Source of the DNA: Chromera velia
Lineage: Eukaryota > Sar > Chromeraceae
Length of the DNA stretch: 25,546 nt
Reading direction: 5' to 3'
NCBI GenBank assembly: GCA_018398765.1
Contig: JAHBMJ010001286.1
Span: 2,473-28,018, forward strand
Under the pieces are notes generated by a model. It was not told where the DNA came from. It did not search any database and worked only from the letters and a program-made list of their open reading frames with translations. Each line of letters begins with the position of its first letter. Positions within the stretch are counted from its first letter, which is position 1. The position numbers and the translations under genes were made by a program. Of this stretch, positions 1 to 9,200 are shown one piece after another.

Positions 1-472
1 CGGGAAAAAAGCCCGGGTCTGAAACCCATCTAACGCACGCATAGCGCAAATTCAGCCTTTCGGGGCCGGGTTTTTAGCAAAAGACACTGCGTGCACGCGT
101 GGGCTGGGGTATTTTTATTTTATAAGTGCCCCCCGCTTTGCTTTCCGGGGCTGCATGCAGACGCAGCCCCGGAAAGGCAGTCACTTGCAGACCATGCACT
201 AAAAGTTAAGTGCTGCCACAGCCGACGAGCCCGACCGAGCTACATGTGCACCGCTCAAGCAGGCGTTTGTAGGCGAATCTTTCAGATCCTGAAAATCCGC
301 ACTTCACTTCTCTGACAACCCATCATTGACAGCACAGTGTGTCTTCTTCTGACATTCTCAAAACATTTACGGAAAGACTCGCATGATATGCGCTCCGAAA
401 CCTTGCTTAGATCCGTAGCAGTATCTGTGCTGCGTATGCCGTCTCGTTTTTTTTCTGTTATCCGAACCCTCA
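1..472. other. Intergenic / promoter-like region at window start
   Basis: I see no convincing gene here. The stretch has CpG-rich words (gtgcacgcgtggg near 90-105) and the palindrome at 141-176. It shares the word GCATGCAGCCCCGG (as reverse complement) with the divergent promoter near 23529-23542. This suggests a promoter for the low-confidence gene starting at 473, or for a gene lying left of the window. Short reading frames in it (such as 91-315) lack supporting features. Confidence 0.35.
141..176. repeat. Perfect 14-bp inverted repeat with 8-nt loop
   Basis: The left arm ctttccggggctgc (141-154) is exactly complementary to gcagccccggaaag (163-176), separated by atgcagac. It lies about 300 bp before a possible start codon at 473. 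It could be a binding site for a dimeric factor or a cruciform or hairpin. Related half-sites (gcagccccgg and ctttccggg) occur around 23533-23555 in another promoter region. Confidence 0.7.
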
Positions 473-601
473 ATGGAGGAGATGAGTCAACCCACAGGAC
501 CCGTCCCTACTGAGGCATGTGATGACGTTATACTGGAAGCTGCCTTGAACAACGTACTAGAGAGCCTTCACAGGCTTGAGGAGAGGGATTTGAAACGCCT
601 T
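473..601 (+). CDS. Possible first exon of an unresolved gene
   Basis: An ATG at 473 opens a frame whose first ~43 residues look protein-like: acidic and helical, with ...ILEAALNNVLESLHRLEERD. After about 600 the frame becomes Pro/Ser-rich and looks non-coding. A phase-0 GT (gtctcg) follows at 602. A phase-0 acceptor at ..catagctag (1020) would join it to the hydrophobic frame at 1021-1281, but this join is only a guess. The family is not recognised. Confidence 0.2.
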
Positions 602-1020
602 GTCTCGCCGGCATCCCCCATCTCTTCCGAAAGAAACCATGGACTTCCGCAGTGTGCGTCTACGTTTACGTGCCCTTCTCCCACCCTTCACCCCTTTGGC
701 CCTTCGGTTCCTAACCGTCCGCACCTGTCCACAGCAGAGCAGCCAACGGCTATACTACCTCTCTCGTACTGTCAGGAACACAAAGGGACGGCCTCTCCAT
801 TTTTTAGCCCCAAGTAGCCCCAAGGACCACTGTCTCTATGAGTCGCCCTTAGGCCCCCGCACTGACAACTCCGCGATGTCTAGAGAGTAGGGAGGAGAGC
901 AGGTAAAGGTAGGGGAGTCTGTTTCTCTCCGTTACCTCACTCATCAGGTGGAGGGCAGGAAGGCGACGTTTTACGACGCGGATTAATTAGAGAGGGGACC
1001 CGACTCCTTTTCATAGCTAG

Positions 1021-1281
1021 AAGAAGAATTGCCAGCAAATGCTTCTGAATTTCTGGTTGTACACGGTGCTCATCACTCCGTTTTTTATGCTGTTGTACCA
1101 GCTGAGTCTTTTGAAATCAGGCCACCTGACTCGTGCGATGTTGGATGTCTATTGTGCTTTCCTCCCTACCTACCTTTCAATTCCCCTTTATTTTCTTTCA
1201 ACCTGTTTCCCCCACAGCTCGAGGATCCACTCTATAAATTTTGCTCTGACAATCCTTCTGGCTGTCATAACTCTGAGCTAG
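1021..1281 (+). CDS. Short hydrophobic reading frame, possible membrane-protein exon
   Basis: From 1021, with an internal ATG at 1039, this frame encodes two to three hydrophobic stretches (LLNFWLYTVLITPFFMLLYQ; LSIPLYFLSTC; FALTILLAVITL). A strong acceptor-like sequence (pyrimidine tract then cccccacag) ends at 1218 inside it, so only 1219 onward or only the part before it may be exonic. It may belong with the membrane-protein frame at 1459-2172 as one multi-exon or decayed gene. No family could be assigned. Confidence 0.2.
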   Translation, partial: KKNCQQMLLNFWLYTVLITPFFMLLYQLSLLKSGHLTRAMLDVYCAFLPTYLSIPLYFLSTCFPHSSRIHSINFALTILLAVITLS

Positions 1282-1458
1282 GGTGTTTTAAGGACGAATT
1301 TGGAGTTCGAGACCCCTGTGTTCGACTCTGCATTACTCTCATACGGGCTCCTTAGCCTCTATATCTTGAGTCACTATATTTTGCACGTGCTCAGTGGCCC
1401 TATGTAGTTGCTCCCCCACGGTTTTTCTTGAGAAGAGTGGACGGAGATTTGTGTAGAG

Positions 1459-2172
1459 ATGAACGCTAGAAAGGATATGAGCCTAGCAGATGTCGAGGAA
1501 CAGCTTTCCTCTTCTTTTGTTCTGTCAATGAGGAATCGACAAGGGGAGGCAGGAGGGTTGAAGGAAGACAGAACTCCGATCTGCCGAGGGATTTGTTTTC
1601 CAAAGCGCAAACCACGGCGATACACATTCGTACCCCCTTCAGTCCCTGCTCTCAAGAACGTTCCACTTGCCCCAGAAGACCAGACCATTGAGGCCCTCCC
1701 TCCATTTTGTAGGGGAAGGGCCAAGCCAAAAATCAGGAAGGGGTATACACGACTGACAACTTGTTGCTGCAGACGGCGATCCACAGCAGATAGGGTGGAT
1801 CAGCGTCGTCTCATTTTATTTATTGCCTTATTTTTTGCTTTGGTAGACTTTATGTCTGATGTGTCTGTGGCCATACTGCTGCTCGTTTCATGTGGGGAGA
1901 GTCCAGAGGAAAATGTGGTGCTTGGTAGGTGTAAAGTAAAAAGGAGAGAGGCGAACCTATCATTTGGAATTCCAATTTTGTGTCCGTCGGCGCTTCACAG
2001 TCTAAACTTGATGATTATCTACAGAAGTCTCCTGTTTCCCAAACTGCCTCGGAGTCCGACTTCAGTTTTCAAGTTTGCAGTAGCGTTTGTGGTTTCGCTT
2101 TCTGAGATTGTCATTCTCTTCCTGACCGTGGTATCAAGAGAAAGGGGACTCCTCCAGCCGACTGCCGATTAG
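1459..2172 (+). CDS. Putative multi-pass membrane protein (237 aa, possibly part of a larger or decayed gene)
   Basis: The ATG at 1459 and stop TAG at 2170-2172 bound a 237-residue frame. It has a basic, Pro/Arg-rich N-terminal half and then hydrophobic segments around residues 117-144 (LILFIALFFALVDFMSDVSV) and 203-226 (FKFAVAFVVSLSEIVILFL). The Asp-x-x-x-Asp pattern inside the first helix is reminiscent of the first membrane segment of XK-related proteins, but that resemblance is weak and I do not assign the family. A donor-like cttg|gtaggt near 1924 and a protein-like frame at 2211-2340 (containing FRLLFVTVGGLESVFG, preceded by tctctcgtag) suggest further exons, but I could not connect them with matching phase. 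It could be a pseudogene. Confidence 0.35.
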   Translation: MNARKDMSLADVEEQLSSSFVLSMRNRQGEAGGLKEDRTPICRGICFPKRKPRRYTFVPPSVPALKNVPLAPEDQTIEALPPFCRGRAKPKIRKGYTRLTTCCCRRRSTADRVDQRRLILFIALFFALVDFMSDVSVAILLLVSCGESPEENVVLGRCKVKRREANLSFGIPILCPSALHSLNLMIIYRSLLFPKLPRSPTSVFKFAVAFVVSLSEIVILFLTVVSRERGLLQPTAD

Positions 2173-3085
2173 GTTTTTGTGATATCTATCTGTTCCATGT
2201 CTCTCGTAGTCGGTATCAAGGCTTTCCGCCTTCTGTTTGTGACTGTAGGGGGGCTGGAAAGCGTCTTCGGGCGATGTCGAGCAAGGTCCGAAAGAAAAAA
2301 GACAGTGAGTTCAAATGATACCAGAATAGACAGTCAAACTTGAAAGACTGCTAGAGAGATGAAGGATTACATACGACCCTCCGCCTGCAGTCAGACTTCC
2401 GAGGTTCGAGGGACCTGAGTATGAGGTTGATAAAATGCATTGGATAGTAAGAAGTTTATGGGGAAGCAGCATTATTTGGTAAAATAGAAAGGGTTTCAAG
2501 TGAAAGATGCTTCTTGGGAGCCAGCCGAGAACCTTAAAAGGGCAAGAAAAAAGATCGCTGACTTCAAAAGAAAAGGAAACGGAACGAGACTTCGAAGAAA
2601 GAAGGAAAGTTAGACAGGCGGGCAGTGTAAGAGATTAATAAAAGGGTGAGAGACACGTGAATGAGTGCATTGCCACATGTTTGTCTGTTAACCATATTCA
2701 GCACGTGATCCTATGTGATTGTATGTCTGCATGCGCATTCATGGATGATGTGATTTGATCGATTCAACTTGATTCATTAATTGATTGATTGATTAATTGA
2801 TTGTGAGACTCAGTCTTCAGAGCCAAACGTGGACGTTGGCTTGGCAGGCGGGCAAGTGTGAGGGGCGTACCTGCTTGAAGGCTGAGCTATATGCAAGGGT
2901 TGGCTGGCGGCTGGCTGGTGGCGGCGCGCCCACAGACTATGCACACGACTGTCTTCCGGGGACAAGGATTCACTAAAATCAAAATGTGAGCGCACGCTGT
3001 CTGAACGACCGCTGGGGGACAAGAGGAATAAGTGAGAGAAAGGCTTGCTGCCTTGCTGTTGTCAGACAGGATTGTTGTATAAAGT
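2173..3085. other. Intergenic sequence without a supported gene
   Basis: Apart from the possible extra exon at 2211-2340 mentioned for the membrane-protein locus, no coding frame is convincing. The stretch around 2755-2805 is a run of imperfect attgattg repeats. Composition shifts gradually to AT-rich toward 3086. Confidence 0.4.
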
Positions 3086-3880
3086 AGGTATTAGACTCTG
3101 ACTTCTAGATGACTCTTCTAGGCCAGACACTTCACTTAAAACTCCCACTAAAGTAACGACTAGAGTAACGACTAAAGTGTATCAGTTAGGCTGAGTTAGC
3201 TCTACAGAAAAATGTGCGAGCTAGCTCTTTTTAGCTTTCTATAGAGCTGTTTAAATGTTTTTTGATTTAAAACATAGTTTAAAGATTACGAGCTTTGTAT
3301 CTTATACTTAATTAAAGCTTGTTAATCATAAAAAAATATGTAGCAGATAAAACCTGAAGCAAAACTTAGTATTGTATCAATGATCATGATTATTATTTTT
3401 TACGATTTAATTAAATTTAAGATTCAAATTTTAATATTAAGAAACAAATACTCAATCATGCAAAAGTCTAGTCACAAGTATACACTGATTATCACTAAAC
3501 CAGTTAAGCAATCAAACAATTAATCAATCGATCCATCATTTTGATTTGAAGTGTTGATTAAGGCAGTGTAATTCCTAGTGTAGTATATGGGGTATCCTAA
3601 AAAATAAAAACCTTTCCCTGCCTAACATTATAGAAGTATGATTCAAGTATCGATCCAGCTAGCTCTGAGTCTAGATATGGATCACGATAGCGCATCATAG
3701 TCATGGTCATAGTTAAGAGTCCGAGTCACTAATAGTTAATTTATTTTCTAGTTTGACAATTTGGTGAGTCGTCCGTCATTTAGGCGTGGACTAAGTTATC
3801 TAGTAAGTTGTATAAGAGTCTACATGATAGTTTAGGTAATAGACTTAAATACTAATAATGACACAGTAATAAATGAAATG
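3086..3880. other. AT-rich intergenic block
   Basis: This ~800-bp block is much richer in A+T than either flank and has no reading frame of note. It contains short direct repeats (taacgacta around 3153-3178), a hairpin at 3198-3248 and runs such as tttaattaaatttaag. It resembles in style the AT-rich block at 19560-20330, which contains a foldback element, so it may be a decayed mobile element or matrix-attachment-like spacer. Function is not known. Confidence 0.4.
3198..3248. repeat. Imperfect hairpin, 12 of 13 bp paired
   Basis: The arm agctctacagaaa (3198-3210) pairs with tttctatagagct (3236-3248) with one mismatch, around a 25-nt loop that itself repeats agctagctc. It lies in the AT-rich block and could be part of a decayed foldback element. 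Confidence 0.5.
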
Positions 3881-3903
3881 CATCAAAGTTTTACAAACTT
3901 TCG

Positions 3904-5238
3904 TCAAATTTCTTCAGCACGCGGATCCCTTTTTTTGTGGTCCGCAAACAAAAAGATTTTTTGGGGTGGTGTGGGAGGAGGGTCCCAAAGAGACTGGCGG
4001 AACAAAACTTCTGTGACCGGCCGACGGCGGCAGAAGGGAGTCATCCAAGATGGGAGAGAAGAAGGAGACTGAGAAGCCGACACTGCCCCCTCCCCACATG
4101 CTTCTAACGTCTCTTCCCACGTTCGTTTCCCCCCTCCCCCTCCCCTCCGCTTCTCCTCCAGTCTGCCCGCAAAATCTTTCGATTCCTCCAACAGACCGAC
4201 CGCCTCCCCACACACAGACTTTCCTCCTCCTCCACCCTTTCCCTTCTGTCTCCCCTGCTCATGCGATGACTGTCCACACAAAACGAAACGAACGGCAGCG
4301 GTCCAAAGCATCTGTCCTGAGAGCACCGACACGGGATGCCATCGCTTCCACCCTTCAGAAATCGGACGAATCACACGACTCGGAGACAACCCAAACCCCA
4401 CCGCCCCCTCTCGAAACAAATTCTCGTGCACTTCTGCAAACCCCTGTCTGGTCACTGCAACAGACGCCAAGTCGAGTGCTGCCCTGACAAACGGATGGAA
4501 AGCAGAGGTGCCCAACAAACGGTCGTCCAGGAGATTCCCGGACTGCAGCAAATTTGCGCCCGCACTCAACGACACGGACGACGAACTGCAACTCTCACCC
4601 CCAAAGATTTCGGCAAACTGCTGTCCGACAAATGTCGGAGCGTACAGGCTCGATGCATCTCTAAAGGAGGGGCCCTTTTTAGAGCTCAGAGCAATCACGG
4701 CTCTCTGCCCCTCCAGCCAGGGAGCCAAAGGTGCGGGAGTCATTCGAGGAGACACTACAACCCCCCCCCGTTGGAAAAGCACCCCGTATCTCCACAAATC
4801 TGTTTTCATGCGCTCGCTTGTCAAAACGCTGAACGCCCTCCAATAGAGGTCCAGCTCCGTCTCCTCAAAGGACTCCCTCATGAACGCCTCTCTCTCCTCA
4901 AAACCCACCACCCGGATTTGCCACCCAGGATTCACCCGTCCCCAATCCCTTTCCTCCTTCTCTCTCTGTTCCGAAGTCCAGCGGAATGGACTTGGAACAA
5001 ATAGGCGCCGAGGAATTGCGCCCTTGACCCCACTAAGACACTCGGGAGCCTCAGCGATTCGGGATACCGCCATTCGCTCCGAGAAGTCTGCAAAGAACTG
5101 CCGTGTGCTATCCGAGACGAGACGCGGGGACCGCCCCACGCCGTAGAAATAGATCTGGTAGACGACGAAAGACACCAGCAGCAAAACGGGAGGAAACGAC
5201 CACCAGAGATTCTCTTGCACAATGCGGAGAAGTCTCAT
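3904..5238 (-). CDS. GT32/OCH1-like type II membrane glycosyltransferase lacking the DXD motif
   Basis: This single-exon gene encodes 444 residues. The start is the ATG at 5238-5236; the frame stays open upstream to 5412 but without another ATG. A short cytoplasmic tail is followed by a signal-anchor helix at residues ~12-35 (WWSFPPVLLLVSFVVYQIYF), as in Golgi transferases. The lumenal part follows the GT32 sugar-binding-region pattern: IPRRLF at 75-80 (family IPKxIH), W...NPGWQIRVV at ~98-111, then KTDLWRYGVLFQRGG at 145-159 (family aDlfRYxxLyxxGG). Where the family has the metal/sugar-binding DXD right after the GG, this protein has VVVSPR (SPR at 163-165). It may therefore be inactive or use another mechanism. 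The C-terminal ~120 residues are Gly/Lys/Glu low-complexity. It is divergent to the giant gene. The fold call is fairly sure; activity and substrate are unknown. Confidence 0.72.
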   Translation of the reverse strand: MRLLRIVQENLWWSFPPVLLLVSFVVYQIYFYGVGRSPRLVSDSTRQFFADFSERMAVSRIAEAPECLSGVKGAIPRRLFVPSPFRWTSEQREKEERDWGRVNPGWQIRVVGFEEREAFMRESFEETELDLYWRAFSVLTSERMKTDLWRYGVLFQRGGVVVSPRMTPAPLAPWLEGQRAVIALSSKKGPSFRDASSLYAPTFVGQQFAEIFGGESCSSSSVSLSAGANLLQSGNLLDDRLLGTSAFHPFVRAALDLASVAVTRQGFAEVHENLFREGAVGFGLSPSRVIRPISEGWKRWHPVSVLSGQMLWTAAVRFVLCGQSSHEQGRQKGKGGGGGKSVCGEAVGLLEESKDFAGRLEEKRRGGGGGKRTWEETLEACGEGAVSASQSPSSLPSWMTPFCRRRPVTEVLFRQSLWDPPPTPPQKIFLFADHKKRDPRAEEI

Positions 5239-6210
5239 CTCATCTGCATCACTCCACTTGCAGGCCTCCGCGTGGTCGGTGCGGATGAAGAGCTGGAGAG
5301 GGCAAGCCGTCTCGATGGGCAACGGACGGGAGTGGAAACAGTGGGTATCAAAAGAGCCAACAGCATCACCGGTATTTTTCGCTCTGCGGTTTGGAAGGCA
5401 GGCCTCTAGCACCCGGTACTACCGCAACTCTGACTGTATATTGTTGCGCTCTTATGCTGGCATTGAATCCGAAAATGAGATCAACTCAGCATGACTCAGC
5501 AACATCAAGGTTGCCCGCCCTGCATGCAGGGTTGCTGAGAGCTAGAGCTGGGAGATGCAGATGGTTGACAAAATTAATTGATTGTGCCGCGTGCGCGGCC
5601 GCAGTCTGCGCGCGTGGCGCGCGCACGAGTGAACAACACTTGCATGTTGCATGTTGCAAAACGCTTCAATTGAGGATTTGTACGTGCATGTTGCATGCAA
5701 CAGTGATCGACCTCTGTATTTGTATATATAAGTGACTATAATTTTGAATTCGAGTACATATATATTACATATATGAATGTACGTATGCATGCATGCATAT
5801 ATGTACGTATACACGCGGCACATGCATGCATGGATATAATCAATTCAAAGATTCGCCGATTAATTGCATAATGGGAGCGAGCCATGCTGTAAGGCGAAAT
5901 GTCTCAATCGGATGATCTTCTACACAGCACAAAAGACTGTCAAGGTCGTTGCACAAAACCTAACTGGCAATGCGCATATCATCCCGCAGGTCCCTCTCCC
6001 ACTCAGAGCGTCTCTTCACACAAGGTTTCCATTTGGATCTGCTGCCGCAAAAGGATCCAGACCCTCTATATGTATTCTTTGGCGCTGCGCGAAACTTAAG
6101 ACATTCAAATTTGGTCTTTGTACGGTGACCTAATTTCACCGACAACCGCTGACATTCCATCAACATACAGAGTCTTCCGTTGTCTGTCCACACGCTCCTT
6201 TTCTGCTGAT
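5239..6210. promoter_or_regulatory. Divergent intergenic region between the glycosyltransferase (-) and the giant secretory-protein gene (+)
   Basis: This 972-bp region should hold both promoters and 5' UTRs. It contains a CG-rich block (5586-5628, gcgcgcgtggcgcgcgc), repeated TGTTGCA/TGCATGC words (5641-5702), a TATA-like tatatataag at 5723-5732 and alternating gcatgcatgcat words at 5786-5832. The TGCATGC word resembles known AP2-factor sites of apicomplexans, but any role here is inference. No gene is supported inside it. Confidence 0.5.
5583..5702. promoter_or_regulatory. CG-rich palindromic tract plus TGTTGCA motif cluster
   Basis: The tract from 5586 has nested palindromes (tgcgcggccgca, gcgcgcgtggcgcgcgc). 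It is followed by three TGTTGCA/TGCATGTTGC copies at about 5641-5660 and 5685-5702. The divergent promoter at 23239-23882 carries the same two ingredients (TGTTGCA copies at 23394-23434, CG tract at 23505-23530) in the reverse order, which argues for a shared regulatory architecture. Confidence 0.45.
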
Positions 6211-6288
6211 ATGGGTTGTTGTTGGGTTTTTCGTCTCCTTTGGGTCACTTGTTTTTTCCTTCTCGCGAGGGACGGCCTCGCCTTGAAG
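6211..6288 (+). other. Exon 1 of the giant gene: signal peptide on its own exon
   Basis: The 26 residues are a short polar start, a hydrophobic core (VFRLLWVTCFFLLA) and a plausible cleavage region ending DGLALK. The exon ends gaag|gtggta in phase 0. The 113-nt T-rich intron ends gaatgcag at 6401. No other in-frame ATG lies in the ~90 nt upstream. Confidence 0.7.
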
Positions 6289-9200
6289 GTGGTACGTCAG
6301 AGTCCAGTTGAACGATTGATGCTCTGGAGTGTTTTTTTCTTTTTTTCATTCTTCGACGAATTTTGTTCCTTTTTTTTCTTTGGTCTTACTGTCGAATGCA
6401 GGTCCGAAGCAGCTCCGCTAAAGGCGTTTCGTGCAGTGGCGGCAAATCTGGGTGTTCGGCAGTGGAAGGGGAAGGGGGGGGGGGAGGGAGAGAGAACAAT
6501 GGAAGTGGTCTCGCATTTCTCCAGGAAGAGGAGAAGGAGCAGAGGAGGAGACAGCGGAGACAGAAGGAGCGCGCAATGGCTGCGAAGAATTTGGATGAGA
6601 GTGCTGTGCAATACATGAATGCGATTCGAGCATTGGCCCTACAGATTGAAGAGGATGCGCGTGCCATTAGCAGGCTAAAAGCTCCTCCTTCGAGCGGAAC
6701 TCCCGTCCGCTTTTCAGAGCGTGCAAAGACACTGGAGTCAAAGGTGGTAGCAGCAGAAAAGCTTCACCAGAGACTTGACAAGCTTGCACGCACAGTCGGG
6801 CCGCTACAGCTGAACGATGACCTCACTGAAGGAGTCCAGGACCTCTCCCAGGAAGACGAAAAGAGACTTGAGGAAACTCAACAAACCCACGAGGCCATCA
6901 GACGAGCTCGTGATATGGTCTTTTCAGTCGTCACACCCGAAGCAAAGTCTCGAATTGAGGTGGAGACGGAGGTGAAGTTGCGTGCTCGTGACCAATCAAC
7001 AGAAGCCCTTCTGGAGGACGTCCACGACCTGAGTGAGGAATCTCTAGATGCGATGGAACTCGCAGAAGGATTAGATGAAGAGCTGCTCAGAGCAGAAGAA
7101 AACCGTCGTCAACAGTTGAGGACAAAAAAGGAACAAGAGGGGAGAGAAAGGGAAAGGCAGAGACAGAGAAACAAAGAAAGAGCACCCGATGACTTGGATA
7201 TCAGCGATGACGACTCTTCTCTGAGTCCCTCAGAAGAGGAAAAAAAGAGGCTGCCCGTCGAAGTAACAGACGAAGTATGGGGATGGCTGGATCCCGAGAT
7301 CAGATGGGTGCGCATGTTTTTTGTATTTAGTTCTGACTTCTTGTCATGTCTTTGCTTCTGTTTTTCTCTCCCCCCCTCCTCTGTGTGTGCGTATGTGTGT
7401 GCGTGAGTGCCTCTCTCTCATTCTCTCTCCGCTTCTGTTTTTATGTACGTGCGAACGTTCGCGCGGGCGCGCGCGAGGAAAAGATCGGCTCTGAAAGAAG
7501 TACATGTCCTTCGTTGTGTCCCGAGTGATTGTCCGATCACGCACCGACACTTGGATGCCTTCTTGGATGTCTGGCGGTTGTTGATGTGCTTTTTGATTGC
7601 ATGTGCGTGTTCTCTGTTCATGCCTGCCTGCCTGTCTGTGTGTCTGCCTGCAAGTAAACCTACAGGTGTCGGAGGAGGACGAAGGTTCTGATGACGAGGG
7701 TGAAGAGTATGCCATGAGGGAGAGAGGACTGAAGAGGGAAATGCAAGGGGCGTATGCAGCGAAGAGAAAGAAGGAAGCCAAGCTTTGGGACTCTGATTAT
7801 TCAGACGACGATGAGGAAATCTCCGAGGGTTGGGAGAGCGGAGAAGGTCCTGACGATTTTGAGCCCGACATCATCCTAAGGACTCCCGACTCCTCCAGTT
7901 CCACAGAGGCAGAGACGGAGAGAAGTTTCGGCAACTCGACAGAGACAGAGACAGAAAGACACTCAGAGAATCCTGGTTCAGTTCGGATAGATGAGGAAGA
8001 GCCTAGATACAGGGGACGACGAGGACGGAATGTCAATCGATGAAGCCCTGACTGATGTATATGAGGAAGGAGGGGACGCTCTGGAACAAACAGACATCAG
8101 TCAGTCAGTCGGTTTTTCAAAGAGGACAATAGTGGGCAACCCCGTGCAGTCTCCTCACACAAGGAGCCTATTTTGTCCTTTGTTTGTCCTTGCTCTTCCT
8201 GTTTTGTTTCGAATCCTTCTCCTCTCATATTTGAAACGTTCTTGTCCCTCCCTTTGTGCGTCAAGTTGCCGATCACCTCCCCGATTTAAATTCCCGCTTG
8301 CCTGCAGCATGTGCCTTGGACGGATCCCTCGAGAGCGTCGGCGTGTTTACTCTCCCTGGGGAAGTTGAATTTTCAAGCAGAAGGCAGGGTCCAGGAGCCA
8401 GAATGAAGGCGGATGTGGTGGACGATTTTGCTCGGGCAGAGGCGTGTGCCTCGAACCCCGAGGTCCAATGCCAAGACTGTGACCAGGTGGGTGCACATGT
8501 GCTGTTACAGAAAATAAAATTAAGGGGGCATGGAAGTTTGGAAGAAGGGAGAGTGAAGAGAGGCCGCATGCATATACGCTTTTTCTTTCCATGTAGCATG
8601 CAAGAGTCAACAAATCAATGAGTGTGGAGAAGTGGGATACACCTATTCGAGAACTCTTGCACAATTCACCCCCCTTGTTTGATGCTTGTAATCGAGTATC
8701 TGTTTGACATTCTGTTCAGGCCTATGCGGAGTCTGCGAGTAACGGAGTGCCAGAGAAAGAGAGGGATCAACTCTGGCGTCGGTGTGTGGGGTTGAAGCTC
8801 GTGGCTGCTCACCGTGAGCGGCAGAACAAGAAAGTGTCGGAGAAGGCAGAGAAGATTCTGGAGCACCTCAAAGAGGGGGACTATGAGAGGTGGCGAGCAT
8901 CGTGGGGAGAGAAGGTTGACAATGCCATCAATGCCCGGGTGGGTTTTTGAAAAGAATTAAAACATTCATGCAATAGAATCATAAATTCCTTTTTGTGCAC
9001 TTGTTGTATACGGGTGTCCGCGGGAGAACAGGTTGATGGACAGAGAAAGAAAGGAAGAAAGAAAGGAAGAAAGAAAGAAAGAAAGACATCGTGCAATGAG
9101 AGAGTCCATACCCCTTTGGATGAACGTTGGAGTCGGGTGGGTTGCTTCGGAATGTGCCGATAAGTGAAGTCAATCGTCCCTCCCGGATTGGAATTTCGCC

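Noticed and set aside
1374-1784. 136-residue minus-strand frame
   Set aside because: It is antisense to the membrane-protein frame at 1459-2172, with no features of its own.
5239-5412. N-terminal extension of the glycosyltransferase frame to 5412
   Set aside because: The start there is GTG, no ATG occurs before 5238, and the ATG at 5238 gives the expected short tail plus signal anchor.
6363-6401. Upstream start of the acidic exon at 6363
   Set aside because: It is a TTG inside a T-rich intron. The frame is entered by splicing at 6402 from the signal-peptide exon.
7847-8012. 166-nt intron instead of the 37-nt one
   Set aside because: Phase is equally good, but the sequence is purine-rich and acidic-coding in style, without a pyrimidine tract. 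It is kept only as an alternative.
9042-9086. Possible CRISPR-like or regulatory array from short repeats
   Set aside because: It is a simple purine microsatellite with no spacers, in an intron of a eukaryotic gene.
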